Below the pieces are notes generated by a model. That model searched no databases. It saw nothing but the letters and a program-made list of their open reading frames with translations, and was not told the DNA's origin. A stretch of DNA of 64,000 nt, from assembly GCA_002840905.1 (NCBI GenBank), contig PHDD01000008.1, forward strand, positions 1 to 64,000. The letters run 5' to 3'. This DNA is from Bacteroidetes bacterium HGW-Bacteroidetes-4 (GTDB lineage Bacteria; Bacteroidota; Bacteroidia; Bacteroidales; SZUA-534). Shown piece by piece: positions 7,209 to 15,927 of the stretch. Made by a program: the position numbers and the translations under genes. Every line of letters starts with the position of its first letter. Position 1 is the stretch's first letter.

Positions 7209-8410
7209 ATGAAAAATGAAAAGATGTAACTTCCAGTTTATTTGAAATTATTTTCACTGCTTTTGATTATTCAGTTTTTATCTTGTGAAAAAGAAATACC
7301 TGGTGATATTGCGAATGATCAAAATTATTCAGTTACTCAAGAGCACTTAATTACATTACAAGATGATATTGTTTTTCCAAATGAAAACATAGAGGGATTA
7401 AAGTCTTCTGATAGTGGTGATAAAAAAATTAAAAACATTCAAATCATTACAAATGATAATAATGATAACTTAATGTATGTATTAAATTTTAAAAATGGTG
7501 GCTTTATTGTTTATTCATCTGATAAAAGGGCTAGACCAATCAGAGCATTTTCACTACAAGGTGAATTTAATATTGACACCTCGGATTTTAATAGCGGTTT
7601 GAAAGATTGGTATAAATTTAATATCGGTGTCATTGAGAAGTTAAAAAAATCAAACATAGAGCAATCTGATGAAATGAAAATTGCTTGGAAAAAGCAATCT
7701 ATACAAAACCTTCTTAATTCTTCAGCTAAATTATCTCAAACAGCTCCTGATCCAGATGATACTCCGTTAGACCCTGAAGATGATTCATACTGTACTGATT
7801 ATTATAAATCAGTTGGCCCTTTAATTGGCACATCTTGGTATCAAAGTGGTCCGTTTAATAATGCATTGAGTTCTTCTTACAATTGTAGTACAAATGATCC
7901 CGAACCTCCTGTAGGATGTGTATCTATTGCAATAGGTCAGATAATGTATTACCATAAACATCCAAGTAGTTATAATTGGAGTTCTATGTCAAAAACTACT
8001 GCTAATTCTGAAACTCAAAAATTATTGAAAGATATTGGAGATGCTGTTAATATGCATTATGATTGCGATGGTTCGTGGGCGTATACTTGGAAGATAGATA
8101 ATGCTTTTACTGATCACTTTTCATATAGTACTGCAATTAAACAAGATTATACTTGGTCAGCTGTGGTTGAGGAACTGAATTGGGGACTTCCTGTTCTTTT
8201 AAGCGGTTCAACAGATTTACTTGGATTAAATGTCATGCATGGGTTTGTGAGGGCTATATTAGGTCGTCTACATGTATTGAGCGATATTCTGGAGCGTGGC
8301 TATACATGAACTGGGGCTGGGGTAGCAGTAGAAATGGTTACTATACTTTCGATGCTCCAAATGGAAGTAATTATCAATACAATCAAAATATGTTTAAAAT
8401 TAGAGAATAA
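7209..8410 (+). pseudogene. C10 (streptopain-like) cysteine peptidase, lipoprotein type, disrupted
   Basis: Three C10 landmarks are present: the catalytic Cys block (PPVGCVSIAIGQIMYYHKHP, near 7905-7965), the catalytic His (MHGFV, 8235-8249) and the C-terminal NWGWG block (8309-8323). The His is in frame with the Cys, but VCEGY and NWGWG are in another frame. The family expects HxFVC-(E/D)GY; restoring one TTTG at 8243-8248 (TTTGTTTG to TTTG) repairs the frame exactly. An in-frame TAA (7227-7229) also splits the ATG at 7209 from the lipoprotein signal (LLLIIQFLSC), leaving only a TTG restart at 7242. Two lesions suggest a decaying gene, though a 4-bp repeat can also slip reversibly. A pro-domain lies between signal and Cys. 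Confidence 0.85.
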
Positions 8411-8411
8411 T

Positions 8412-8897
8412 ATGAAAACACTTTTAATAATATCAATAATCATTATCACCATAAGCTGTGAAAAAAAAGCTGAAACAGATATTGGCGATACACATTTTAG
8501 AATAAGTGTCCTTGATTCGACAGGTGCTGATTTATTAGACACCTTAAATCCAAATAGTTACCCATGGGATAGTATACGAATTTATAATGTAATAAATGGA
8601 ATTCCTGTTATGTATTATTATTCCAATAGAGGACTTCAATATGGTTATTTAATTACTAATGAACTAACGCAGTACTATCACTTATTAACTGATCCTGATA
8701 GATTTGCTTATCCTGATGAAGAGGAGAATTATTTGATGTACATTGCATGGACAAAGGAAGATTTAGATACAATTTTGTGTGAAACCAATGAACCGTATGA
8801 AGGTAGAAAATTCATTGAAAAGATATATTACAATGGAAAATTGTCATGGAATTGTGAAACAGATACAACCGATAAGCATTTTATAATTGTCAAATAG
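8412..8897 (+). CDS. Small lipoprotein next to the C10 peptidase
   Basis: The 161-residue product begins with a lipoprotein signal (MKTLLIISIIIITISC, Cys16 as lipid site). The acidic, aromatic beta-type body contains ISVLDSTGADLLDTLNP and ends in KHFIIVK. It starts 1 nt after the end of the C10 peptidase remnant, so the two were likely one operon. In Bacteroidota and streptococci C10 peptidases are often next to their protein inhibitors, so an inhibitor role is possible, but I see no specific inhibitor motif. The frame is intact. Confidence 0.6.
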   Translation: MKTLLIISIIIITISCEKKAETDIGDTHFRISVLDSTGADLLDTLNPNSYPWDSIRIYNVINGIPVMYYYSNRGLQYGYLITNELTQYYHLLTDPDRFAYPDEEENYLMYIAWTKEDLDTILCETNEPYEGRKFIEKIYYNGKLSWNCETDTTDKHFIIVK

Positions 8898-9098
8898 AAA
8901 GTTATAATATATTAATAATTCTTTTGATTCGTGGCGATTATACCTTTAAAGAAACTATGTCGGATGATTTATGGTAAAAAAATTACTAATCATATAAAAT
9001 AACACATATTTTTCGCAAAAAATTTGTTTTAATTAAAAAAAAATTCGCAACTTGCGTTACTGTTTTTACAAATGCGTAACTTTAATGTTACCGTTTGT

Positions 9099-11675
9099 TT
9101 AGTTTGACTGAAAGCCGGGATCATCTCCGGCTTTTTTACGTTTATACAACCAGAAACCACTTCCAGCCAATACCAAAAACATTAATGCTCCAAATACAAA
9201 AGAATAAGGAACTCTTTCTTTAGCCTGGGTTACTATGGGTTTATCGTCGCCAATGGATATGTAACCGGCCCAAAAAAACGGATGTGCCCACATTCCTTTG
9301 GCTTGTTTCACGTAATTTCTTTTCGATTCGGAAAGGCTGTACGATTTGGTTTGTTGCTTTTCCAATTCGGTATAAAAACCATCGATAATTCGTAAACTGG
9401 TTTCATCGGAAACCGACCAAAGCGTGGCCAGTAAACTTTTACAACCGGCCTGAAAAAAACCACGGGTTAAGCCAATAATTCCTTCGCCACGGTTTAGCTT
9501 TCCAAAACCGGTGTTGCAAGCGCTTAGTACGACCAAATCGGCCCCCAAATCGAGATTGGCCAATTCGTAAGTGTTTAATAAACCGTCTTCGCTGGTATCG
9601 GCATCGGGCGTAAAAACCAATTTGGAATAAAGCGGATCTTCGTTATTTACCAGCGTGTGCATGGCCAAATGTAAAATACCATAATTTCCGGCCTGACTTT
9701 TAAATAATTTTTCCGATGCTTCCTGATCAAAGACAATTTTACCCTGCAAGCGCTTGCCTACCATCTTAACTTCTTTCTGAGCACCTTTCAGCATGCCCAA
9801 ATTATCGCGGGCATCGCGCAAAGCAATGTACTGTTTGCCTGTATGACCCGCTAATTTTTTATAAGCGGGAGCCATGGCAAATACCTGATGCGCATGATCA
9901 TTCACCTTTTCCGATGTCTGTTTCTGCATTAAATTCAACGAGTAAGCGTACGAGATATCGTTGTGGTAAAGCAGGTAATCCAATTCAGCGTAATTAATTT
10001 TACTAATCTTAGCCGGCTTTGTTTTTAATAAAATCTCGAAAGGAATCAGCGATAATTGCTCATCGGGTACAATTAACAATGGTTTATTTGCAATAAGTTC
10101 CTCAAATGGACTAAGCAATACCTGATACAAATAGTTCGACAAATCGGCCATGGTTTGCAGTTCGTCCAGCGAAAAAGCAATATTCTTAATATTCGAAATC
10201 ATCTGTTGCAGTTTTTCAATGGAAGCAATGAAATCCTTATCGAAGTATTCGTGCTTAAAATGAATTTTTCCATCGACTACCACAAAAGTGTACAGTTTTT
10301 CCGACGAAAGCACATATTCAACCACTGCCTTATGTTTCGACAATTCCATAACATAATCGAGGTTGGGGGGCTGAACATCGTATTTTATTTGGCTGTACAC
10401 TGCATTTTGCTGCTCCAGTTGCTTCTCCTGCTCTCTGATTTCTGAAACCAGGTGGTATAATTGCATATTCAGGTTAAAAAGTGCGGTATCGTTAATACGG
10501 ATGTTGGCCTGTTCCTGAAATCGCAGGGCTTCCACCTCATCCAACTGCCGATTCAGTTTTACCATTTGATGCACTTTTTCAGTCGGGATACCCGACTGGT
10601 ATAGTGCTTTACTTCTTTGTACAGAATACACCAGTGCCGAAACCTTTTCCATTTCGGAATAACGCAGCGCTTTGTATAGCAATGCATCATTGTCGGTAAC
10701 TTCGTAAATGCGGCTCAGTGCTTCAATGGTTTTGGAGTAAAAATATTTGTACTTATTATTAGTATAAATTACATCGCTTTCAAAAACCAATTGGCGTTTG
10801 TGTTTCTCAAAAGCCAGAATCGAATTCTCGGCATCCTGTAACGAAAGGTTAAGGTAATGCAATGAATCGGATTTGCCTCTTGCCATTTCACGATAAGCAA
10901 AAGCCCTTGATTGAAGCATCGACGCATATTTTTCCCATGAAATTAAAGAAGTATTATTCTTAATTGAACTGAATTCGAGCTCCTTATTTCCATTTAAAAC
11001 AATTTGTATTGCCTCATTAATATATTGCAATGCTTCATCATGCCTCTTTTGCAAAGTTAAAGTGGAGGAAATTCTGCGATGGGATTCAATTTGAATATAG
11101 CTATTAGAAACACACAGATCAATAGCTTTTCTAAAAAAAGGTAAAGCATTTTCACGCTGTCCCAGATAAGACCAAAACAGCCCCTGATAAAAATGAATGG
11201 TTCCAAAATCATCGCGTGTGCAATAGGTTGATTGCTGCATGTCTGCTAAAGCTAAATCCAGGTGCTTCAGGCCCAGCGAATCTTTATTGTCAAAATAATG
11301 ACACAAAGCCAGCCAATAATTCTCTTTCCACGAATTGGCAGGAACCTTAAAAAAACCCTTTTTGTATATGGAGTCATAAAAAGCATAACCCTCAGCTACC
11401 AAACCGGAATTCAACAGGTTCTTAAAATGTTGCAAAAGCAAATCCTGGGAAAGTGAATTGTTGTAATCCACCTCATCCAACACCGATTTGGTAACAAAGG
11501 CATGGAGTTCCTTTTGCTGGTTACTGTATTTAAAAAGATTTATTTTATGGAATAGCTTATTTATTACTGAGTCTGCTGTATTAAAATTACCTTTACTGTA
11601 AGGTATCTCAAATGCCATTAAAAATGGCATTTTCAGCATCAGGAAAAACAGCAAAAAACAGGCTCTAATTAACAT
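9099..11675 (-). CDS. Exported TPR-CHAT domain protease with C-terminal membrane anchor
   Basis: This 858-residue protein has a signal peptide (about 1-21), TPR-like helices (about 30-340; FYQGLFWSYLGQRENALPFF, RHDEALQYINEAIQIV), a coiled-coil linker rich in Glu/Gln (about 370-430) and a CHAT caspase-like domain (about 470-810). The likely catalytic dyad is His673 (LHLAMHT) and Cys720 (LVVLSACNTGFG); the family-conserved WAHPFFWAGYISIG follows. A membrane segment (826-844) and a basic tail end it, so TPR and CHAT parts probably face the periplasm. It is divergent from the Gly-Gly peptide gene, a natural candidate substrate. No copy of the 30-bp motif points at it. CHAT proteases usually cut partners on activation of the TPR sensor; the target is unknown. 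Confidence 0.9.
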   Translation of the reverse strand: MLIRACFLLFFLMLKMPFLMAFEIPYSKGNFNTADSVINKLFHKINLFKYSNQQKELHAFVTKSVLDEVDYNNSLSQDLLLQHFKNLLNSGLVAEGYAFYDSIYKKGFFKVPANSWKENYWLALCHYFDNKDSLGLKHLDLALADMQQSTYCTRDDFGTIHFYQGLFWSYLGQRENALPFFRKAIDLCVSNSYIQIESHRRISSTLTLQKRHDEALQYINEAIQIVLNGNKELEFSSIKNNTSLISWEKYASMLQSRAFAYREMARGKSDSLHYLNLSLQDAENSILAFEKHKRQLVFESDVIYTNNKYKYFYSKTIEALSRIYEVTDNDALLYKALRYSEMEKVSALVYSVQRSKALYQSGIPTEKVHQMVKLNRQLDEVEALRFQEQANIRINDTALFNLNMQLYHLVSEIREQEKQLEQQNAVYSQIKYDVQPPNLDYVMELSKHKAVVEYVLSSEKLYTFVVVDGKIHFKHEYFDKDFIASIEKLQQMISNIKNIAFSLDELQTMADLSNYLYQVLLSPFEELIANKPLLIVPDEQLSLIPFEILLKTKPAKISKINYAELDYLLYHNDISYAYSLNLMQKQTSEKVNDHAHQVFAMAPAYKKLAGHTGKQYIALRDARDNLGMLKGAQKEVKMVGKRLQGKIVFDQEASEKLFKSQAGNYGILHLAMHTLVNNEDPLYSKLVFTPDADTSEDGLLNTYELANLDLGADLVVLSACNTGFGKLNRGEGIIGLTRGFFQAGCKSLLATLWSVSDETSLRIIDGFYTELEKQQTKSYSLSESKRNYVKQAKGMWAHPFFWAGYISIGDDKPIVTQAKERVPYSFVFGALMFLVLAGSGFWLYKRKKAGDDPGFQSN

Positions 11676-11767
11676 AATTATTTTTTGGTGATTTTTTTTT
11701 TATTTTTTTTTCTCGCTGCCTTTCAATACCTTACAGCGTTTTTTTGGCCTATTTGCAAAAAAGCAGC

Positions 11768-11797
11768 GATTATGTTTTTCCGTTTTTGGAATAAATA
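11768..11797 (+). promoter_or_regulatory. 30-bp motif, copy B (upstream of the Gly-Gly peptide)
   Basis: It reads GATTATGTTTTT, then CCG, then TTTTTGGAATAAATA, and lies 30 nt before the ATG at 11828. Both this region (about 11700-11722) and that upstream of the sigma gene (about 5720-5738) also carry a T-rich run ending in TCGCT. Confidence 0.65.
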
Positions 11798-11827
11798 TAT
11801 AGAAACGAATTTTAAAACACATGCTTT

Positions 11828-11971
11828 ATGAAACTCAAAAGTAAAAAAAACAGTCCGGTAAAAGTAAACTTTCAACAGTTTTTTGCATTAAGTACAATAC
11901 AACTGCAAACTCTAAAAGGGGGAAACGATGAAGTCCCCCCGGAAGAAGAAGAAGGAAAAGCAACTGACTAA
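11828..11971 (+). CDS. 47-residue peptide with Gly-Gly leader-like motif
   Basis: The frame starts MKLKSKKNSPVKVNF, continues FFALSTIQLQTLKGG and ends in an acidic tail with Pro-Pro and four Glu. A basic start, a hydrophobic helix and Leu-x-x-Leu-Lys-Gly-Gly resemble leaders of double-glycine peptides (natural product precursors in Bacteroidota), cut after GG by C39-type peptidases. No Cys or Ser/Thr-rich core follows, so a modified bacteriocin is doubtful. It lies 35 nt before the nucleotidyltransferase-like gene and directly after the 30-bp motif, which supports it as a real gene. No ABC exporter or C39 peptidase is in the window; the divergent CHAT protease is a possible processing enzyme. 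Confidence 0.55.
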   Translation: MKLKSKKNSPVKVNFQQFFALSTIQLQTLKGGNDEVPPEEEEGKATD

Positions 11972-12006
11972 TATATTTAACAATAGAAAACTTAAAACCA
12001 AACAAG

Positions 12007-12987
12007 ATGTCCCCTATACAAATCGTACCAAAACAAGACCGTCCTGCGGCAGCAAACAACAGCAAATGGCTGCAGTTTGCTATGCAGTCGATGAATGCGG
12101 TTGACAAGGAGCAAAGCCGCGATCTTATAAAAAAGGCCGGGCTTTTGGAAGGTATGCTTAAATCGGGATATGAGAAAAGGCAAATTTTAGCCGATTTTGT
12201 GCTGATGGGGGGACTGGCAAGCAATACCCATATTGCCTTGTCAACAACCATCGATTTACTCATTGTGTACAAAGGAAACAATAACGAACTTTTTTCAGAG
12301 GATTATCAAAACCTTGAAGCAATCATTCATTTCAAGGAAAAGACCAAACAATATTTAAACGAATTATTTCCGGAGGCCCAGGTTGACGATTCCCTACCCT
12401 TTGCTTTAAAGATGTTCATTCCATCCTGGTCCTGTACCTTCTGTTTACATTTTGGCTTCTGGCACATTAACAGGATCCAGGCCTCCGGAATTTCTCCTAT
12501 TGACGGTCGGATAAAACTCTTCAATAAAACTGAAATCGATTTTGCCGACGTTGATCCTTTGCAGGCCATGTTTCTGTTGAACGATAAAAATGTTAAAACA
12601 AACGAAAACGCCAAACCATTAATCCGCATCTTAAAAACGCTTAAAGCCCAATCGAAAAACAAGGAACATCTTTCAGGATACGAGATTGCCAGCATTGTGT
12701 ATTCCATGGATGATTACACTTTAAAAAAACAACAGGGACTTTTGCTGTTTCTTTTACTGGAATGCAGCCTGTTCCTTAAACGCTTAGAAGACTCTGTATT
12801 TTTGCAACGCTCCATCAAAAGTCCTGACCTGATGGAATTGGTTAACTTACCAAACGAGGCTTATTTTAAAAAGGGAATAAAAAACCTGAAAGCAGAACTG
12901 GATATGCTTATAAAGCATCTGGTTTTGGAAATTGATTTATACACGAACATTTACAACCTACCCTCTGATATGAAAGTATGCTTGTAA
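12007..12987 (+). CDS. Nucleotidyltransferase-fold-like protein with degenerate active site
   Basis: The 326-residue protein contains FVLMGGLASNTHIALSTTID (about 64-83) followed by LLIVYKG. This resembles the nucleotidyltransferase signature (hydrophobic, G-G/S, x, T, then D-x-D and a strand), but the first Asp of the pair is Thr and only Asp83 remains. Later helices (AKPLIRILKTLKAQ, then HLSGYEIASIVYSM, about 203-237) resemble the helical half of OAS/CD-NTase-like proteins. I therefore read it as a catalytically weak or dead relative; this is inference. It is cytoplasmic, with no signal or membrane segment. It forms an operon with the Gly-Gly peptide and ends in a bidirectional terminator. 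Confidence 0.45.
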   Translation: MSPIQIVPKQDRPAAANNSKWLQFAMQSMNAVDKEQSRDLIKKAGLLEGMLKSGYEKRQILADFVLMGGLASNTHIALSTTIDLLIVYKGNNNELFSEDYQNLEAIIHFKEKTKQYLNELFPEAQVDDSLPFALKMFIPSWSCTFCLHFGFWHINRIQASGISPIDGRIKLFNKTEIDFADVDPLQAMFLLNDKNVKTNENAKPLIRILKTLKAQSKNKEHLSGYEIASIVYSMDDYTLKKQQGLLLFLLLECSLFLKRLEDSVFLQRSIKSPDLMELVNLPNEAYFKKGIKNLKAELDMLIKHLVLEIDLYTNIYNLPSDMKVCL

Positions 12988-13040
12988 AAACCGATGGAAT
13001 TTTCTGTCCAATTTGAATACTGCTTTGTACCATCGGCATA

Positions 13041-13073
13041 AAAAAAAAGTGACCCGCCCGGGTCACTTTTTTC
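13041..13073. terminator. Bidirectional intrinsic terminator
   Basis: GTGACCC (13049-13055) pairs with GGGTCAC (13060-13066) around a 4-nt loop. Eight A precede and seven-odd T follow, so it can stop transcription from both the upstream plus-strand operon and the minus-strand dehydrogenase operon. Confidence 0.92.
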
Positions 13074-13093
13074 TATTTTAGCAGGTAGGTGTT

Positions 13094-14809
13094 CTATTTC
13101 TTAAACATACCCAACTCTTTCAATTCAAAATTTTGGATATAATGCATGCGTTGCTGATTCTCTGATTTTCCATATTTAATAAACAAAATGGCTTGTTTTT
13201 CGAACGAATCATTGCGCATGGTATCGTTAAGTAATAAATAACCCATAATAATATGCCCGGCCATTTCAACCAGTCGGCGAGCATGAAAATCGAGGTAATC
13301 GTTCGATTCTTCCTGGGCATTAATTTCGGTTACCCGTTCAACTGTTTTTTCGTATTGATGGGTCATTTCAATCAAATCGCGTCGCAAATAATCCAATTCC
13401 GGATGCAAGTTCATTAACTCATATTCACGAATTTGCTTTAAATAAGCTCCGGTTGTTACTCCCCTTATGGCTGCCACAACCTGTAACTGTGAAGTTCCTT
13501 CGTAAATATTGGTGATACGGGCATCGCGGTACAAACGCTCGATGGGATAATCTTTCATATATCCTGAACCACCGTGAATCTGAAGCGAATCGTAAGCCAC
13601 CTGATTGCAGTATTCACTCGAAAAGAGTTTAAGAAGCGGGGTAAACACATCGGCCAGCCGTTGATAGTTTTTCAGTTCATTGCGTTCGTCCTTATCCAGG
13701 GTGCGCTCATTCGACAAATGGGTATACGATTTATACACATCGACAAAACGTGTTGTTTCGTAAAGTAACGATCGGCTGGCTTTCACCTTCATTTCCATTT
13801 GGGTCAACAATTCGTAGACCGCCGGAAAATGAATGATGGCTTTTCCAAACTGCTCGCGTTCTTTGGCATAATTTAAACCTTCGCGGTAAGCAGCCTCGGC
13901 AATTCCTACCGATTGAGCTCCCACTCCCAAACGGGCTCCGTTCATTAATGACATTACGTACTTAATAAGTCCCAATTTACGGTCGCCTACCAACTGAGCC
14001 GGTGCATTGTTAAATACCAATTCGCAGGTTGGTGAACCTTTTATCCCCAATTTATTTTCGATGCGTCGAACAGTCATTCCCCCATGCGCCTTATCGTACA
14101 CAAAAAGTGATAAACCCCGACCGTCGGAAGTTCCTTCTTCGGAGCGGGCCAGCACCAGCGAAACTTCAGCATCGCCATTGGTAATAAACCGTTTTACGCC
14201 ATTCAAAAGCCAGGTGCTCTTTTTCTCGTCCCAACTGGCTTTCAGCATTACTGCCTGCAGATCGGAACCGGCATCGGGCTCAGTTAAATCCATGGCGGCT
14301 GTGGCGCCTTTGTTAAAACGGGGTAAAAAATCATTTTTTTGCTCGTCGGATGCAAATTCATGTAAGGTTTCAGCACAATCCTGCAAACCCCAGATGTTGG
14401 CGAATCCGGCATCGGCACGCGATACCAGTTCGGCAGCCATAACATAAGGTACCATTGAGAAATTTAGACCTCCGTACTTTCGCGGAAGCGACATGCCAAT
14501 CAACCCGGCATTCGACAGTGCCTGATGGTTTTCGTGCGTTCCCCGGGCATATTTAACACGCCCGTCGATAACCTGAGGGCCTTCGTGATCGACCGATTCG
14601 GCATTGGGTGCTATAATTTCTCCGCAAATATCGCCTACAATTTCCAATACCTGATTGTAGCTGTCGAGTGCGTCTTCAAAATCAACCGGAGCGTAATCGT
14701 AGGTATCTTTGTCCACGTAGTTGTTTTCCTTTAAAGCGATAATCTTTTTCATTAAAGGATGTTCCAGGTGGAATTTTAAATCGTTATTATCAGTATAAAA
14801 ATTAGCCAT
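13094..14809 (-). CDS. Acyl-CoA dehydrogenase
   Basis: The 571-residue flavoenzyme oxidises acyl-CoA to enoyl-CoA and passes electrons to ETF. It shows the FAD/substrate region (AAMDLTEPDAGSDLQAV, about 165-185), the middle strand (GVKRFITNG), the R-x-x-F-G-K segment (EREQFGKAI) and the late catalytic-Glu region (IYEGTSQLQVVAAIRG, about 440-455). The extra C-terminal helical domain of about 100 residues is usual for the larger Bacteroidota enzymes. It is third in the operon etfB-etfA-dehydrogenase, so its electron acceptor is co-expressed. Acyl chain specificity cannot be read. Confidence 0.93.
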   Translation of the reverse strand: MANFYTDNNDLKFHLEHPLMKKIIALKENNYVDKDTYDYAPVDFEDALDSYNQVLEIVGDICGEIIAPNAESVDHEGPQVIDGRVKYARGTHENHQALSNAGLIGMSLPRKYGGLNFSMVPYVMAAELVSRADAGFANIWGLQDCAETLHEFASDEQKNDFLPRFNKGATAAMDLTEPDAGSDLQAVMLKASWDEKKSTWLLNGVKRFITNGDAEVSLVLARSEEGTSDGRGLSLFVYDKAHGGMTVRRIENKLGIKGSPTCELVFNNAPAQLVGDRKLGLIKYVMSLMNGARLGVGAQSVGIAEAAYREGLNYAKEREQFGKAIIHFPAVYELLTQMEMKVKASRSLLYETTRFVDVYKSYTHLSNERTLDKDERNELKNYQRLADVFTPLLKLFSSEYCNQVAYDSLQIHGGSGYMKDYPIERLYRDARITNIYEGTSQLQVVAAIRGVTTGAYLKQIREYELMNLHPELDYLRRDLIEMTHQYEKTVERVTEINAQEESNDYLDFHARRLVEMAGHIIMGYLLLNDTMRNDSFEKQAILFIKYGKSENQQRMHYIQNFELKELGMFKK

Positions 14810-14876
14810 TGTATTAAATTTTAGATTGGGTACTGAGTACTTTCAACCCGAAGTGGGTCGATTTCCCTGTTTAAAA

Positions 14877-15896
14877 TTATTTGGAATGTTTTTTATAGGC
14901 TGCAATTAAACGGGGAATTACTTCGCCCACATCGCCCACTATGGCATAATCGGCAATTTTATTAATTGGAGCACTGGCATCGGTATTAATTGATATAATC
15001 ATAGCCGATTCTTCCATCCCAGCGGTATGCTGTACCTGACCTGATATGCCACAGGCAATATATAATTTTGGACGAACGGTAACACCGGTTTGGCCCACCT
15101 GGCGGGCATGATCAACAAAACCGGCATCGACTGCTGCGCGTGATGCACCCACTTCGCCTCCCAACACTTCGGCCAAATCAAACAGTTTATCAAAATTTTC
15201 TTTGGAACCCACTCCGTAGCCGCCTGAAACAATTACCTGCGATTTTTTAATGTCTACTTTTCGGGCTTCCATGTGACGTTCAATAATCTCAACTACGAAA
15301 TCGGCATCGCTTACAATTTTTGAAACATCGATAGTAACTACCTTGCTTTTATGATTCTTATTGAAAAATTCCTTTTTCATCACACCTTCGCGAACGGTAG
15401 CCATTTGTGGTCGGCAATCGGGATTGATGATGGTGGCAATAATGTTACCTCCAAAAGCCGGACGAATCTGATAAAGGAGGTTTTCGTAGTTCTTTCCTTC
15501 TTTCTTATCTTCGTGAGCACCAATAACCAAGCTGGTACAATCGGCAGTGAGCCCTGATTTTAAAGCAGAGGAAACCCTTGGCGCCAAATCGCGGCCAATG
15601 GAACTGGCTCCAAATAAAGCTATTTGGGGTTGCTCTTTTTTAAATAAATCGACAATAATTGTAGTGAAAGGCAGTGTTAAATAATGCTCCAGCCGTTTAT
15701 CGTCGGCAATATATATGGTATCGGTTCCATAAGGAGCAATTTGGGCTTCAATTCCGGACAATTTACTGCCAATAATCACAGTTTCGAGTTCGCATTTTAA
15801 TTCATTGGCCAAACTGCGCCCTTTGGTAAGCAATTCGAGGCTGACATCGGCCACTTTTCCTTCGTCTAATTCACAAAAAACAAATATATTGTTCAT
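14877..15896 (-). CDS. etfA: Electron transfer flavoprotein, alpha subunit
   Basis: The 339-residue subunit carries the C-terminal FAD-binding region (GQTGVTVRPKLYIACGISGQ, about 258-277, then HTAGMEESAMIISIN) and an N-terminal Rossmann-like half. With EtfB it accepts electrons from the neighbouring dehydrogenase and delivers them to the quinone pool. It starts 31 nt after the etfB stop and lies 67 nt before the dehydrogenase. Length is normal. Confidence 0.96.
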   Translation of the reverse strand: MNNIFVFCELDEGKVADVSLELLTKGRSLANELKCELETVIIGSKLSGIEAQIAPYGTDTIYIADDKRLEHYLTLPFTTIIVDLFKKEQPQIALFGASSIGRDLAPRVSSALKSGLTADCTSLVIGAHEDKKEGKNYENLLYQIRPAFGGNIIATIINPDCRPQMATVREGVMKKEFFNKNHKSKVVTIDVSKIVSDADFVVEIIERHMEARKVDIKKSQVIVSGGYGVGSKENFDKLFDLAEVLGGEVGASRAAVDAGFVDHARQVGQTGVTVRPKLYIACGISGQVQHTAGMEESAMIISINTDASAPINKIADYAIVGDVGEVIPRLIAAYKKHSK

Positions 15897-15927
15897 AATT
15901 ATACCTTTTAAAAATTAAGACCTCCGG

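Noticed and set aside
8180-8410. A separate plus-strand gene ending in NWGWGSSRNGYYTF
   Set aside because: It is the frameshifted tail of the C10 peptidase; its content matches the family C-terminus and its own first codons run antilogically through the catalytic His region.
9099-12987. A CBASS-type anti-phage operon (CD-NTase-like plus CHAT effector)
   Set aside because: The nucleotidyltransferase site is degenerate, the CHAT protein has a signal peptide and is divergently encoded, and no ligand-binding domain is seen.
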